Assembly (NCBI RefSeq): GCF_963924675.1
Contig: NC_089225.1
Span: forward strand, 112,358,313 to 112,422,312
Length of the DNA stretch: 64,000 nucleotides
Source of the DNA: Phocoena phocoena
Taxonomy: Eukaryota > Chordata > Mammalia > Artiodactyla > Phocoenidae
Direction: 5' to 3'
The position numbers and the translations under genes were made by a program. A model generated the notes under the pieces. That model made no database searches. It saw only the letters and a list, made by a program, of their open reading frames with translations, and was not told the DNA's origin. This document shows positions 36,640 to 47,279 of this stretch, piece by piece; the first letter of the stretch is position 1; each line of letters begins with the position of its first letter.

Positions 36640-37000
36640 TCTCTGCCCTCGTGGAGTTTGCAGTCAAGTTGTCGAGACCAACAGTGAGTGAATAATCGAG
36701 AGTGAAAGCACAGGTACAGAGTAAGACACAACTATGATGGGAACCCCACTTTGCCGGGGATCCAAGTGAGGCTGAAGCATAAGAAAGCACCTGTTTGAGG
36801 AAGTGACGTTTGAGGGATACACAGATGTCGACCTTTAAAGATGGGGTTAAGAGCCTTACAAGTAGAAAGTGCAGCTTGCGCAAAGGTCCTGAGGCAGAAG
36901 TATCAGCCAGGGCGGCCAGTGAAAGGGAGAGGGTACAGTTGAGAGTGGAGAGGTGGGGGCCACATGAGGGCTTTTGAATCCAGCACTGGTGCAGCAGGGA
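36640..37000 (+). repeat. L2 fragment
   Basis: L2-type text: CTCGTGGAGTTTGCAGTCAA, GGAAGTGACGTTTGAGGGAT, GCAAAGGTCCTGAGGCAGAA and AGGGCTTTTGAATCCAGCAC. Confidence 0.75.
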
Positions 37001-37479
37001 GCATTGAAGGCCTGAAGCAAGGGTGAGTCTGTGTGGACAGTGGGCTGGGGGAGGCGGAAGGCAGAGGCCAGGGCTGTGGCCCCAAGGGCCAATGGTGAAT
37101 GGAGCCCAGGGCTTCAGAGAGGAGGAAAGCAGGGGAGGCGGTTGATGGCTGCCCTGACTAAGCTGGGTTGGGGGAGGAGAAGGGGAGCAGAGATGCCCAG
37201 GCCCCAGCCCATGCTCAGTGCAGAGAAGTGGAAGCTGATATTAGAAATGTGGTTGTAATAACCCACCAAGGCTAGTCACTCTGCCCTACTCCTGGTCACA
37301 GTGACAGGGCTGGAGGAGGGGAGGGGACCCCCGGAAATGGGGGGATCCATGGCAACTCAGAGGGGGCAAGGCTTCCCAGGCATGAGAGATGGGGCTGGGG
37401 TGGGGGGCATCCCGGGAGTCAGGTGTGGACGCCCGTTGTGCACTGGACCAAGGCTTCAGATGGGAGTGGGGATGTCACG

Positions 37480-38090
37480 GGTGTCGGATGTTGCAGTCTG
37501 GGCGCCGGCGGAGGAGGGAAGGAGCGAGGGCTGCAGAGCGCCAAGGCCCCTCACCTGGCGGGAAGAGCGGAAGCAGATGCGCCGGGCTGCTGATGAGGGA
37601 GAAGCCTCGAGAGCCAGGGGCGAGGGAGGCAGCGAGCGGGGTGCTGACGGCGAGGGGCGAGGTGAGGCGGAGGAGGGAGGGTCCCTAGGAGAGGGATCGG
37701 GGAGGAGGGACCAAGGAGCGGAGGTCCCCGGGAAGGGGGCGCCATCTGGTAGCCTCGCCCTTCCTGCAAGGAGGCCGGGAGGCCGGGCCGCTCCTGCGAG
37801 CCGAGTGTCCTTGGGCGCCTGGGACGGGGAGCCGGCGGGGATGGGTGCGAAAGGGGGTCCTGCCCTCGGAGCCCACCCCTGCGTCCCCCCCCCACCTACC
37901 CTCAGGGCCCTCCCTGCCCCCAGGTCCGGACGCCCCGCGGGACCGGGCGTCTAATCCCCGCAGCATCCATGCGGGGACGGCAGGGAGGTCCGTTCCACCC
38001 CGGAGGCAACCCAGACCCTGGAGGAGGCGAGTGATGGAGCGAAGCCGCCGGCCCGCCCAGGCCCTGGGGACATTTGGGAAGTGAGCGGAC
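37480..38090. promoter_or_regulatory. CpG-rich stretch in RAMP1 intron 2
   Basis: CpG and GC rise clearly here (GGGCGCCGGCGGAGGAGGGA, CGAGGGGCGAGGTGAGGCGG, GACGCCCCGCGGGACCGGGC). No splice-bounded exon is recognisable. It may be an intronic CpG island or just GC-rich DNA near a subtelomeric locus. Confidence 0.4.
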
Positions 38091-38754
38091 ATCCGGAGCT
38101 CTGCAGCCTTGAAGGTGTGCGAGGGCCCGCTGGCGGCTGAGCCACCGAACTAACGCATTATGTCGCTCGGAGGGGCCCAGCCCCCAGCACTGCCGCCTGG
38201 AGCAGGGCTGCCAGCCAGGTGTCCCCTAGGCGGGGGGTCCCAGAGCTCCTTCCACTGGAGTGGCCAGGGGAGAACCCCTTGTGCTGGAAGCAGAGGGTGG
38301 GAGAGAGGGTGTCACCGCGGTGGGGACGCTGCCCTGCCTGGGACGGGGTTTACCCCACGCAACTCGAGCAGAGGTAGGTGGGTGGAGGGAAGAAAGGCCG
38401 CGCGCTGGCTGCCGGCTCAGCAGGGCCGGGGTCTGCAGGACTGGGCTCCCCAGGCCGGGGAGGCGGGCAGGGGCCACCGCAGCCCTCTGAGCCCTGGGCG
38501 GCGCCAGACGTGGAGGAGCCACGCCTCCAGCAAGGTGCAACCCCCCAGGCAGCCGGGGCTGCGGCCCCCAGCAAGCCCCTCTCAGCCTGTCTCCCACCCA
38601 GTCCTCCCAGCTGCTTGGGCGTTAGAACAGCACACGAGCCCCCTGCACCAAAGGCACCCCGCTGCCCCAGACACGAGGAAATGTGCGCCCCACGGCTGCA
38701 GATTCAGGGACCTCGATGTCCAGTTTTCTGCAGGCCTTTTCCTCAGTGAGCTGT

Positions 38755-39318
38755 CTAAAAATATAATTATAAAAATAATGTATGCTCACTGCGGAAAACT
38801 TGGAAAATGCCCCCGAAAGCGGAGATAGGAGAATAAAAGTCCTATCACTGCCCTCTAGTGGTGACAACTCCTCCTAACATTCTGAGGTCTTCCCCTCCTA
38901 CATGGACCATTTTATGCTGAAAGCACATTGTATAATGTGGTCTCAACTGCTTTTTCTTTTGTTCAACATTGTAACATAAATATTTTCCTCCTCCCAAATA
39001 TCATTTTAATAGCTACATAGCCGAGGCTCTTATAAGCAATTTCTTCATCACTGTCCTATTGTTTGCTCTTTTTCATAATTACAAATCTGTAATGTTCATT
39101 TTCTTAACATTATTTTTGTCTACATTTCATGTGATCGACTTAGGATAATTCCCAGAAATAGAGTTACTGGCTCAAAGGCTGTCTGTGATTTTGAAGTTCT
39201 CGACACATAATTGCCAAACTGCTTTTCGGAAAAAATTTACCAGTTTTTCTTCTACTAGCAATGATGCAAGCACCTGCCTCATTTCTATACCTTCACCAGC
39301 ACTGAGTATTCTCATTTT
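38755..39318 (-). mobile_element. old L1-like AT-rich fragment
   Basis: AT-rich with blocks common in old mammalian L1 ends (AATTCCCAGAAATAGAGTTA, GCCAAACTGCTTTTCGGAAA, CATTTCTATACCTTCACCAG). Diverged; orientation inferred. Confidence 0.5.
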
Positions 39319-39319
39319 T

Positions 39320-39518
39320 TGAATTACCTTGTTCTTTTATTATTATTGTTGTTGTTATTATATTTATTTATTTATTTTGGCTATGCCGGGTCTTAGTTGC
39401 GACGTGCGCACTCTTAGCTGTGGCATGCGTGCGAGGTCCATTTCCCAGACCAGGGATGGAACCTGGGCCCCCTGCATGGGGAGTGCAGAGTCTTACCCGA
39501 TAGACCACCAGGGAAGTC
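39320..39518 (-). mobile_element. CHR-class SINE, antisense
   Basis: (TTAT)n tail, TTTTGGCTATGCCGGGTCTT, CAGACCAGGGATGGAACCTG and the head AGACCACCAGGGAAGTCC. Target duplication CTGAGTATTCTC / CTGAGTATATTCTC. Confidence 0.88.
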
Positions 39519-39924
39519 CTGAGTATATTCTCCGTTTGAAAATGGATTCTATTTGGATGTTTGCTTCTTTTTTTCCTTAAAAGTGAGGTTAGACCTTTTT
39601 TTCACCTGCTTTTCAGTCAGGCTCCCCAGGCCGGCTTCAAATGGGCCCTGTTCACCTTCACCTGCCCCGGCTGCCAGGGTGCCGAGGGTGCCACCTCCCC
39701 TCCTCCCAGCAGGTATTTAAAGCTGCTGGAAGCCACCAGGTTGTGAATTGTCCTGAGTTGATGGAAGCAAATACTGGTCCAGAGAGAGTGAACCAAAATA
39801 GTGGTTCCTCCTCAGATATTCTGAGGGCTTAGACACACATTGCCTGGTCAACGTTTACTCGAGTTTATGGAATAAGAAATGGACCCTTAAGGGGCCACAC
39901 ACCAGTTGTCAGGAAGCTGTCCAC

Positions 39925-40115
39925 TTACGGGGCACCTGTTATACATCAGGCCCTTGACCTTGTTTAACTTGATCTGCCCAGTAACCCTGTGAGGGTTAAA
40001 GAGAATAAAGAGAACAAGGTTTGGATGGGTGAGATGCGGCCCTTGGGATCACTCAGCATAAGAGGTGGAGCTGGATTTGAACCCAGTTCTGTGGGGCACC
40101 AGGGCCCAGAGTCAC
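39925..40115 (-). repeat. MIR, antisense
   Basis: GGGGCACCTGTTATACATCA, CCCAGTAACCCTGTGAGGGT and GAGCTGGATTTGAACCCAGT follow the antisense MIR consensus. A second short antisense MIR piece lies at about 40980-41050 (CACTTACCTTGTGCCAGGCC). Confidence 0.8.
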
Positions 40116-41539
40116 ATACTCCACGTCGGGGCCAGACAGGGCTAGTTGGTGTCCCCAGAGCAGACGACTCCCCTGTGGGCATCAGTGGGCACCTTCCTGT
40201 CAAACAACCGTGAAGCATGGTACCAGAAGCCTTGACTTGGGACCCAGATATATTGGAAACTACTCCCACCACAGTGTTCGGGAACATTCCAAGCAAAGTT
40301 CACTTAGGGGCCCACAATAGAAAGTCCTGGCCAAGAAAAAGGATATCATTCCATTACATGAGAACTGAAAATAGAGGTTGAAAGCAAGCATATTTTTTCA
40401 TGATTATTTTGGCCCCTTCAGTCAGTACAATGTTCTTTTGAACAGAAGAATGTCTGTACTCTGGAGGAAATTCTTTTATCACATCCTTGCTGACAGGGCT
40501 CGCAATATTTATTGAAAGTTTCAGCTGTTACTTCGGTATAAATAAACAGGATGAAGTGGGCAGCCGACTGCCCATTAGGGATATTTTTAGACGGGGATGG
40601 CTTTGCAGACTGGAAGGGTATTTCAAGGAGAGAGTGCCTCGTCCCAGAATAGCCCACCACAGGCTCAGACTCAGCGTGGCCTCAGCGTGGGGTCCCTGGT
40701 GTCACAGGTCCCTGGGTCAGGGGGTCCTTCCCATCCTGGCTGGCCAGCCCGGAGGTGGCAACACCTCCTTCTAGGGACATCCCAGCTTCACTCCTCAGGC
40801 AGAGCGTAGGGAACAACATTCAGGACTGACTGTGTGTCACTGCGTCTGCAGAACACCTAAAACTACACGTTGACTCAGTGGGCCTGAGGTGGGGAAAAAG
40901 ATGACCATTCAAGCTAGTGTTTGTAACATGCAGCCCTGTGGTTGATGGACGGCCAGCTCAAAAGTCTGGACTTTGGTTTTTAGTAATACCTGACACACTT
41001 GCACTTACCTTGTGCCAGGCCCTTGATGTGTGCTAATTCATTTTTTTCACAATGAGACCCAGTCTGTCCTGACTTCCCATGGCTTTTTCCACTTCTGTTT
41101 TCTACTTGGAACACGAGTCCTCGTTCACTTAGAAGAACCACGCACCCCTGTGGGCACGGGTCCTGCACACCCTCCACTGCCTCTGCCCACTCTCTCCCCC
41201 GTTGTGCCCCATCCACTTAGCTGCTCGCTCACATGGACTGAGGGAAGCCCTGTGTGCCCTGTGCACTTGGGGTCATGACCCAGAGGGCAGCCAGGGCAGA
41301 AAAAACAGCGACCTAGCGATTGAGAGACTGTATGGTAGGTGCTGGAGTAGAGGGGTGCTTGGGTGCTGGAGAGGCCCCAAACTTTTCCTTTCAACAGCCT
41401 TTCAATACCTCTCTGAGCAGTTCCTCGATGTTAACTTACGGCTTCTGTTCCATGTACTCACTTCCTGGATAAAATAAGGAAAAGTATATTTTATATATCT
41501 TCATTTTTCCTGTTTAGGGAGCTCCTCATTTCTTTGTAT

Positions 41540-42990
41540 GGGTCCAGAATTCCTTCTGTTACATTCCTTTGACTGAAGAACTTTCTTTCACATTTCATGA
41601 AGCACAGGTCGGGTGGCAATGAATTCTATGAGCATTTTTTCTGAAAAGCTCTTTATTGCAAGCTCATATTTGAAAGATGTTTTTGCTGAGTAGAGGATTC
41701 TGGGCAGACAGGGGGTTGGGGCCCTACCCCCTAGTACTTGAAAAATGCCACACATTGTCTTCCAGCTTGCATAGTCTCAGTAAGAAGTCTGCTGTAGTTC
41801 ACATCACCCATTCCTGTGTAAGTGTCTTTCTTCCTGAGTGACTCCAAGACTTTTTTCTTGGATTTTTTTCATCATCTTTGTTTTTCAGCAGTTTGACTTT
41901 AATATCTAGGTGGCTGTTTGTTTGTTGTTGCTGTTGCTTTGTTTTTTATCCTGTTTTTTTTTGGTGGGGGGGGTTCTCTGGCCTTCTTGGATTTGTGATT
42001 TTTCATCTCATTATTTTTGGAAAATTCTCAGCTATTATCTCTTAAATATTTCTTCTGCCCAATTCCTTCTCCTTTCGGAACTCAAATTACAAGCTGGAGT
42101 TGACATCATTGACAGTGCTGTTAATTTACCACAGCTCTTGGATGCTCTATGTTTTTCTTTTTGTTTCAGTTTGGGTAATTCTACTGATCACCTTCACATT
42201 CACTAATTCTCTCCTCAGATGTCAAGTCTGATGACGAGCTCATCAAAGATGGACTCTCTGATACTGGGGGGTTCCCCCGCACCCTCCAGCATTTCTCTTT
42301 AACTTCCTTACAGTTTCCATCTCTCTGCTGAAATTCTCTATCTGTTCATGCATATTTTCTACCTTCTCAACCACTCCCTTTATCATATTAATATTTTTTA
42401 AGTCCCTGTACGATAGTTACCATATCTGGGTCATCTCTGAATTGCTTTATCTTTTGACAATGGGTCCCAATGTTTTATTTTTTTATTTATTTAGTTTATT
42501 TAATTTATTTATTTTTGGCTGCATTGGGTCTTCACTGCTGCATGCAGGCTTTCTCTAGTTGCGGCGAGCGGGGGCTACTCTTCGTTGCGGTGCGTGGGCT
42601 TCTCACTGCGGTGGCTTCTCTTGTTGCAGAGCACAGGCTCTAGGTGTGCAGGCTTCAGTAGCTGTGGCACACGGGCTCAGTAGTTGTGGCTTGCAGGCTC
42701 CAGAGTGCAGGCTCAGTAGCTGTAGTGCATGGTCCCAGTTGCTCCATGGCATGTGGGATCGTCCCAGACTAGGGCTTGAACCCGTGTCCCCTGCACCAGC
42801 AGGCGGATTCTTAACCACTGCATCACCAGGGAAGCCCCTAATGTTTTAGTGAATGTTGAACTTGCATGTGTAGAACAGAAGAGATTGAGATAAATAGTAT
42901 TTACATCTGGAAATGAGTAAGCCTCTTGTGTCAGGCTGTTAGTGTGGGATTTAAGTCAATCTTGTGAGGAGTTGAGCTGGGTTTGGGATT
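41540..42990 (-). mobile_element. old L1 (L1M-type), antisense, interrupted by a SINE
   Basis: Antisense L1 blocks: TCAGTAAGAAGTCTGCTGTA, TTCTCAGCTATTATCTCTTA, CCACAGCTCTTGGATGCTCT and CTCTCTGATACTGGGGGGTT. A CHR SINE sits inside it at 42478-42836. No intact frame. Confidence 0.65.
42478..42836 (-). mobile_element. CHR-1-type long SINE, antisense
   Basis: About 360 bases: TTTATTTTTGGCTGCATTGG tail, GTTGCGGTGCGTGGGCTTCT, repeated GGCTCAGTAG units and the tRNA-like head TTAACCACTGCATCACCAGG. Flanked by CCCAATGTTTTATT / CCCTAATGTTTTAG. Confidence 0.92.
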
Positions 42991-43177
42991 TGTTGTTGCT
43001 GTGGTTTCCTTCAGAGCGCCACAGGCCTCAAATACCTCTGGCAATGGGTTACCACTGCCTTGTGCTCAGGGTGGGGCTAGAGAATTTTCCTTCATGTGGT
43101 GTGTCCCACCCTGCATGCCTGTGCCACAGAGTGGGTCTCTCTCCACCTCCCTGTGGCAGATTGCTGTTGCTTGTCTT

Positions 43178-43449
43178 TTTGTTTTGTTTTGTTTTGTTTG
43201 TTTGTTTGTTTTGCGGTACTCGGGCCTCTCACTGTTGTGGCCTCTCCCGCTGCGGAGCACAGGCTCCGGACGCGCAGGCTCAGCAGCCATGGCTCACGGG
43301 CCGCACAGGCTCCGGACGCGCAGGCTCAGCAGCCATGGCTCACGGGCCCAGCCACTCCGCAGCATGTGGGATCCTCCCGGACCGGGGCACGAACCCGTGT
43401 CCCCTGCATCGGCAGGCGGACTCTCAACCACTGCGCCACCAGGGAAGCC
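43178..43449 (-). mobile_element. CHR-2-type SINE, antisense, with internal 46 bp duplication
   Basis: (GTTTT)n tail, GCGGTACTCGGGCCTCTCAC and the head CGCCACCAGGGAAGCCC. The block 43257-43302 is repeated exactly at 43303-43348, making this copy longer than its relatives in the window. The target duplication CTGTTGCTTGT flanks it. Confidence 0.95.
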
Positions 43450-44353
43450 CTGTTGCTTGTTTATACCAGGTTCCCTCCCTCCTGGTCCAGCTTCCGCTTA
43501 GAAAGCCACCGTGCCCTCGACCTCAGGATTCCTGCTTCTCCTCCCCGTGGCAGCCAGACTCTGCCCTGTATCTGTGGGGTCTTGGTGGGAGATTCCTGCC
43601 ACTCCCCCAGTGGAAAGAGACCTCAGTTTGGTATCTTGCAGGCTCCTAGGTCCAGGATGGCTTCCTGCTGCTCTCCCAAGGGAAAAGAGTCTTTTACCCA
43701 TCCTTCTCCTAGGCACGGTGTGCCTTCTTGTGCCCTGGAGCTAACAGGCTGTGCCGTCCCTCCCTCAACTCAAGGCTCTGCTTCCTGGAGAGAAGGGTCT
43801 GGGGAAGTAGGAAGGGCTTCAGGCCCGTTCAGCTGAAGCCACTGATCATCAAGATCAGCTGCTCATCCCCCAGGGGCCCAAGCCTGTTGCTGCTTCTGTG
43901 AGAAGGGTTTGGGAAATGTGTGGTGTTTGTGCCTGGCCCCAAACAGCAGCCGATCCCCTGCCTGTCCCTAACCTTTCTCACGAGCACCCCCTGGAGCCTC
44001 ATGGGAAAGATCAGATGGTCGTGGAACCCCGCTCAAGGCATCTGGGGCCCCAGAAATTCCAGAATGACCCTCCAGCCCACGCTAAACCCTGGGCAGTTCA
44101 GCTATTATGTAGCTGGTACAGCAGCTGCGTCTTTCTCCTCCTTGAAACTCAGGTTACTTTGCTGCCTTGCAGTCTCAGCTCTCTGATGGACTCAAGAAAA
44201 TGTATGATTTTGTAGTTTCTTCAGCTTTTTTTGCTGTTCATATGGGATCAACACTGTGTTGCTTTCTCCATCCTGAGCAGAAGTGACTCTTTCTGGAAAC
44301 TACTGAATACATTTTAATTTCCCCCAACACTGAATCTTCATTTCTTAAAAAAC

Positions 44354-44748
44354 GGGCTTCCTTGGTGGTGCAGTGGTTAAGAATCCGCCTGTCAATGCCG
44401 GGGACACGGATTCGAGCCCTGGTCTGGAAAGATCCCACATTGCTGTGGAGCACTAAGCCCGTGCACCACGAATACTGAGACCACGTGCCACAACTACTAA
44501 GCCTACGCACCTAGAGCCCGCAAGCCACAACTGCTGAGCCCACATGCCGCAACTACTGAAGCCCATGTGCCTATAGCCCGTGCTCTGCAACAAGAGAAGC
44601 CACTGCAATGAGATGCCCGCGCACCGCAACAGAGTAGCCCCCACTCGCCGCAACTAGAGAAAGCCCGCACGCAGCAACGAAGACCCAATGCAGCCAAAAA
44701 TAAATAAATAAGTTTTTAAAAAATAAATAAATAAAATTAAATAAAAAA
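44354..44748 (+). mobile_element. CHR-1-type long SINE, sense
   Basis: Head GGGCTTCCTTGGTGGTGCAG, GATTCGAGCCCTGGTCTGGA (box B), repeated CCACAACTACTGAGCC-type units, GACCCAATGCAGCCAAAAAT and an (AAAT)n tail. Confidence 0.93.
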
Positions 44749-44756
44749 ACAATTTA

Positions 44757-45345
44757 CTCAAAAAATTAAACACAGACTTATGATATAATCCAGCAATTCC
44801 ACTTCTGGATATACAGCCAAAAAAATTGAAAGCTGAGACTCGAGTAAATAATTGCACACCCATGTTCATAGCAGCAGCATTTGTCACAATAGCTAAAACA
44901 TGGAAGCAACCTGAATGTCCGTCAATGAATGGATAAACAAAATAAAGTATGTACGAGTGATGGAATATTATTCAGCCTTAAAAAAAGGAAATTCTGACCC
45001 AGGCTACAACATGGATGAACCTGGAGGACATTATGTTCAGTGAAATAAGCCAATCACAAAAGGACAAATATTGTAGAGCCAACTTATATGAGGTGCCTGG
45101 AGTAGTCAGATTTCATAGAGACAGAAGGCAGATGGGAATTACCAGGGACTGGAGGGAGAAATGGGGGTGAGTGTTCAATGGGGACAGAGTTTCTGTTTGG
45201 GAATGAAACAGTTCTGGAGATGGATGGTGGTGATGGTTGCACGACAATGGAATAGTACTTAATGCCACTGGACTGTACAGGTAAAAATGGTTGAAATGGT
45301 AACTTTTATGTTCTTTATATTTTACCACAATTTTTTAATAAAAAA
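44757..45345 (+). mobile_element. L1 fragment, sense (ORF2 end and 3' UTR)
   Basis: Sense L1 text: CCAGCAATTCCACTTCTGGA, ACATGGAAGCAACCTGAATG, GGAATATTATTCAGCCTTAA, ACATGGATGAACCTGGAGGA and GGAGATGGATGGTGGTGATG. No open ORF2 frame. Confidence 0.9.
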
Positions 45346-45354
45346 TTTACTGGT

Positions 45355-45475
45355 TCTTGCCATGTGCCAGGTACTCTTCTAGGTACTGGGATTACAGAGG
45401 TGAACAAAATAGACAAAATCCCTGACCTCATGGTGTTTACACTCAATAAGCAAAATAAATCTGTAACCCGCTACA
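45355..45475 (+). repeat. L2/MIR-type fragment
   Basis: CCATGTGCCAGGTACTCTTC, ACAGAGGTGAACAAAATAGA and CCTGACCTCATGGTGTTTAC follow the common L2 text. It ends about 500 bases before the last RAMP1 exon. Confidence 0.7.
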
Positions 45476-45986
45476 GTGAAGGGTGACAGTGCTGTGGGAA
45501 ACTCCTCAGCAAGTGTGGGAAGATGGGGGGGGTGTGGGAGGTCAGGGTAGGCCTGGGAGGCCTCACAGTGAGTCCTGTGGACACCTGGGGGGCCCTTCAG
45601 GCTGGAGGGCGTCTGCTTGGGGTGATGCAGACAGCAAGGGGCTCAAGAGGCTGCACATCTGCCCACGCCTGAGGGCTCGCTGTCCCAGGCTGCCTTCTGA
45701 AGATGCCTGGCTGGTCCATCTTCTCGTTTGCCCTTGGTGTGGCATCCCAGCTCCTGGAATCCCTTAGCCCCAGCTTGCCTTCTGGGGTGTGAGCACATGC
45801 AGGACATCTAGGGAGCCGGCACAGGACCCGCGCAGGACCTGTGTCTCTCAAGCCAGGGCCACCACCTCAGGGCTTGGACTTTGGGGGAGCTCGCCCCAGT
45901 GGGGAGTGAGGTGGGGAGCCCCTGGCTGGAGTCCCACCTTGATCCCCTGCCCACCAGGGACTGACGACCTGCTTCTCCATCTGCAG

Positions 45987-46242
45987 GAGCTACGAAGAGC
46001 TCTCGGACTGCACCAGGCACGTGGCGCAGAAGCTGGACTGCTTCTGGCCCAACGCGGCGGTGGACAGGTTCTTCCTCTCCGTCCACCAGCACTACTTCAG
46101 AGACTGCCCCGTCTCAGGCAGGGCCTTGCAGGACCCGCCCAGCAGTGTCCTCTGCCCCTTCATCGTGGTGCCCATCCTGGTGACCCTGCTCGTGACGGCA
46201 CTGGTGGTCTGGAGGAGCAGGCGCCTGGAGGGCATCGTGTAG
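45987..46242 (+). CDS. RAMP1: RAMP1 last coding exon (ectodomain end, transmembrane helix, short tail, stop)
   Basis: The acceptor is CTCCATCTGCAG before 45987, with a plausible branch site CTGAC at 45961. The phase-2 codon 64 is completed as GGG, followed by SYEELSDCT. The exon encodes residues 65-148 and ends with TAG at 46240-46242. Visible features are cysteines 72, 82 and 104, the CFWPN block whose Trp84 and Pro85 contact the CGRP C-terminus in known structures, the pre-membrane DPPSS segment, a transmembrane helix from about residue 119 to 139 ([19 protein letters not shown]), and the nine-residue tail RSRRLEGIV. Length matches human RAMP1 (148 residues). Differences from the human protein as I recall it include E67, R74, Q78, C120 and the tail residues 140-144. 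The reading frame is intact, so the gene looks functional. Confidence 0.97.
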
Positions 46243-46610
46243 GCTGGGGGCTCCCGTGCCCAGCAGGGGAGGGGGAGGGCTGTCGCTCATGGAGGCTGCC
46301 GGGCAGGCCAGAGTGTGGGCGTGGGGGTCGAGCCTGGCCAAGGCTTCTGGGACTTCAGTGCCAGAGCAGACCCCCGGTCCCCTCTTCTTCTACCCAAGAA
46401 GAGCTCACAGCAGGATTCCGGCGTGGTCACGGCACAGGCATTGACCTAGAAGCCACTCTAGGAAGGGCAGCCCAGGTGCTGGGAGGGAGCAGAGCATAGC
46501 TGTCAGTGTTTCCGCGGAGGGTTCTGAGCTGTCTCCCAAGGTGTTTATGAACCACCCCCTGGCTTGATCATGGATAAGTAGTTTGTGATAAAGGATGTCC
46601 TTGAATTTGG
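46243..46610 (+). other. RAMP1: RAMP1 3' UTR (end approximate)
   Basis: The sequence after the stop codon is the 3' untranslated region. No AATAAA or ATTAAA is visible in the next kilobase. The best candidate signal is GATAAA at 46587-46592, a known weak variant, followed within about 30 bases by a T-rich stretch (CATTCTTTCTGG). This would give a 3' UTR of about 370 bases. The end is inferred, not observed; 3'-end RNA reads would fix it. Confidence 0.45.
46587..46592 (+). terminator. candidate variant polyadenylation signal GATAAA
   Basis: It lies 345 bases after the RAMP1 stop codon within GTTTGTGATAAAGGATG, with a T-rich element beginning about 28 bases downstream. It is the only plausible hexamer variant I see before the CpG island at 47.28 kb. 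It is a weak variant, so confidence is limited. Confidence 0.35.
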
Positions 46611-47279
46611 GAAGCGTCATTCTTTCTGGATGTGGACCCTCGGGAGTAGAAGGATGGGAGAAACTCTAGCCCCTTTGGATTTTGTCTTTCTCTGACAGGA
46701 GGCGCCCTCACAGGTACCTATATGGGGGACGATGATGGGGAGGCCCCATGGGGGCTGAGCGCTGTGCGTGCGCTGAAGCTGCTCCCCGGGATTCTGAGGC
46801 CCCGGCCCCTTCCCCGCCACTCTGTCTAGAACTACTGGCTCAATGGGCTGCGACTGGCAGACAGGAGGAGGCCAGGTCTGCTCAGTTTTTACTGAGGCCC
46901 CTCCCCAAAGATGCCTCGCCAGACCCCGGTCCAGGCACCCACCTCCATTCTGTCCCCCAGGGTTTCAGTGGCTATTTCCTCTGCACCCATCCAGGCTGCT
47001 GCTGCGCCCCATTCACCATGCTTCCCAAGCTCCAGTTTCCAGAAGGTTCTGGATCTCCAAAGGGAGCTCCCTGCACCATCCCTCCCAGATGGCTCCTGAG
47101 CTCAGAAACCCCCTCTGAGTTCCCTACAGCCCCCAACTGGCTGCAGCGCCACGGGCCCAGAACCTGCCCCTTCTCAGGCCCACTGCCCTCCACGTCGGCC
47201 TCCCCTCCTCCCAGCTGGACAGCCACCCAGACACGGGGCCAAGGCCACGGCCCCCGAGCTCTTCAACATTTGCTGAACC
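46611..47279. other. intergenic stretch between RAMP1 and the CpG island
   Basis: GC-moderate unique sequence. Nothing recognised. Confidence 0.5.

Larger units (their letters stand above)
11917..45986 (+). other. RAMP1: RAMP1 intron 2 (complete, about 34.1 kb)
   Basis: Bounded by the donor GTGAGT and the acceptor CTGCAG that join codon 64 in frame (GG|G). It contains a mariner transposon, L1 and SINE nests, a TCTA-type VNTR, and long GC-rich stretches. No coding exon of another gene is recognisable on either strand. Confidence 0.93.

Noticed and set aside
42559..43836. Several frames of 70-246 codons reading GPLTVVASP, RLRTRRLS or CGLSRCGA
   Set aside because: The same peptide text recurs wherever a CHR SINE occurs (2.6, 23.1, 26.0, 43.2 and 59.1 kb). 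It is translated SINE sequence.
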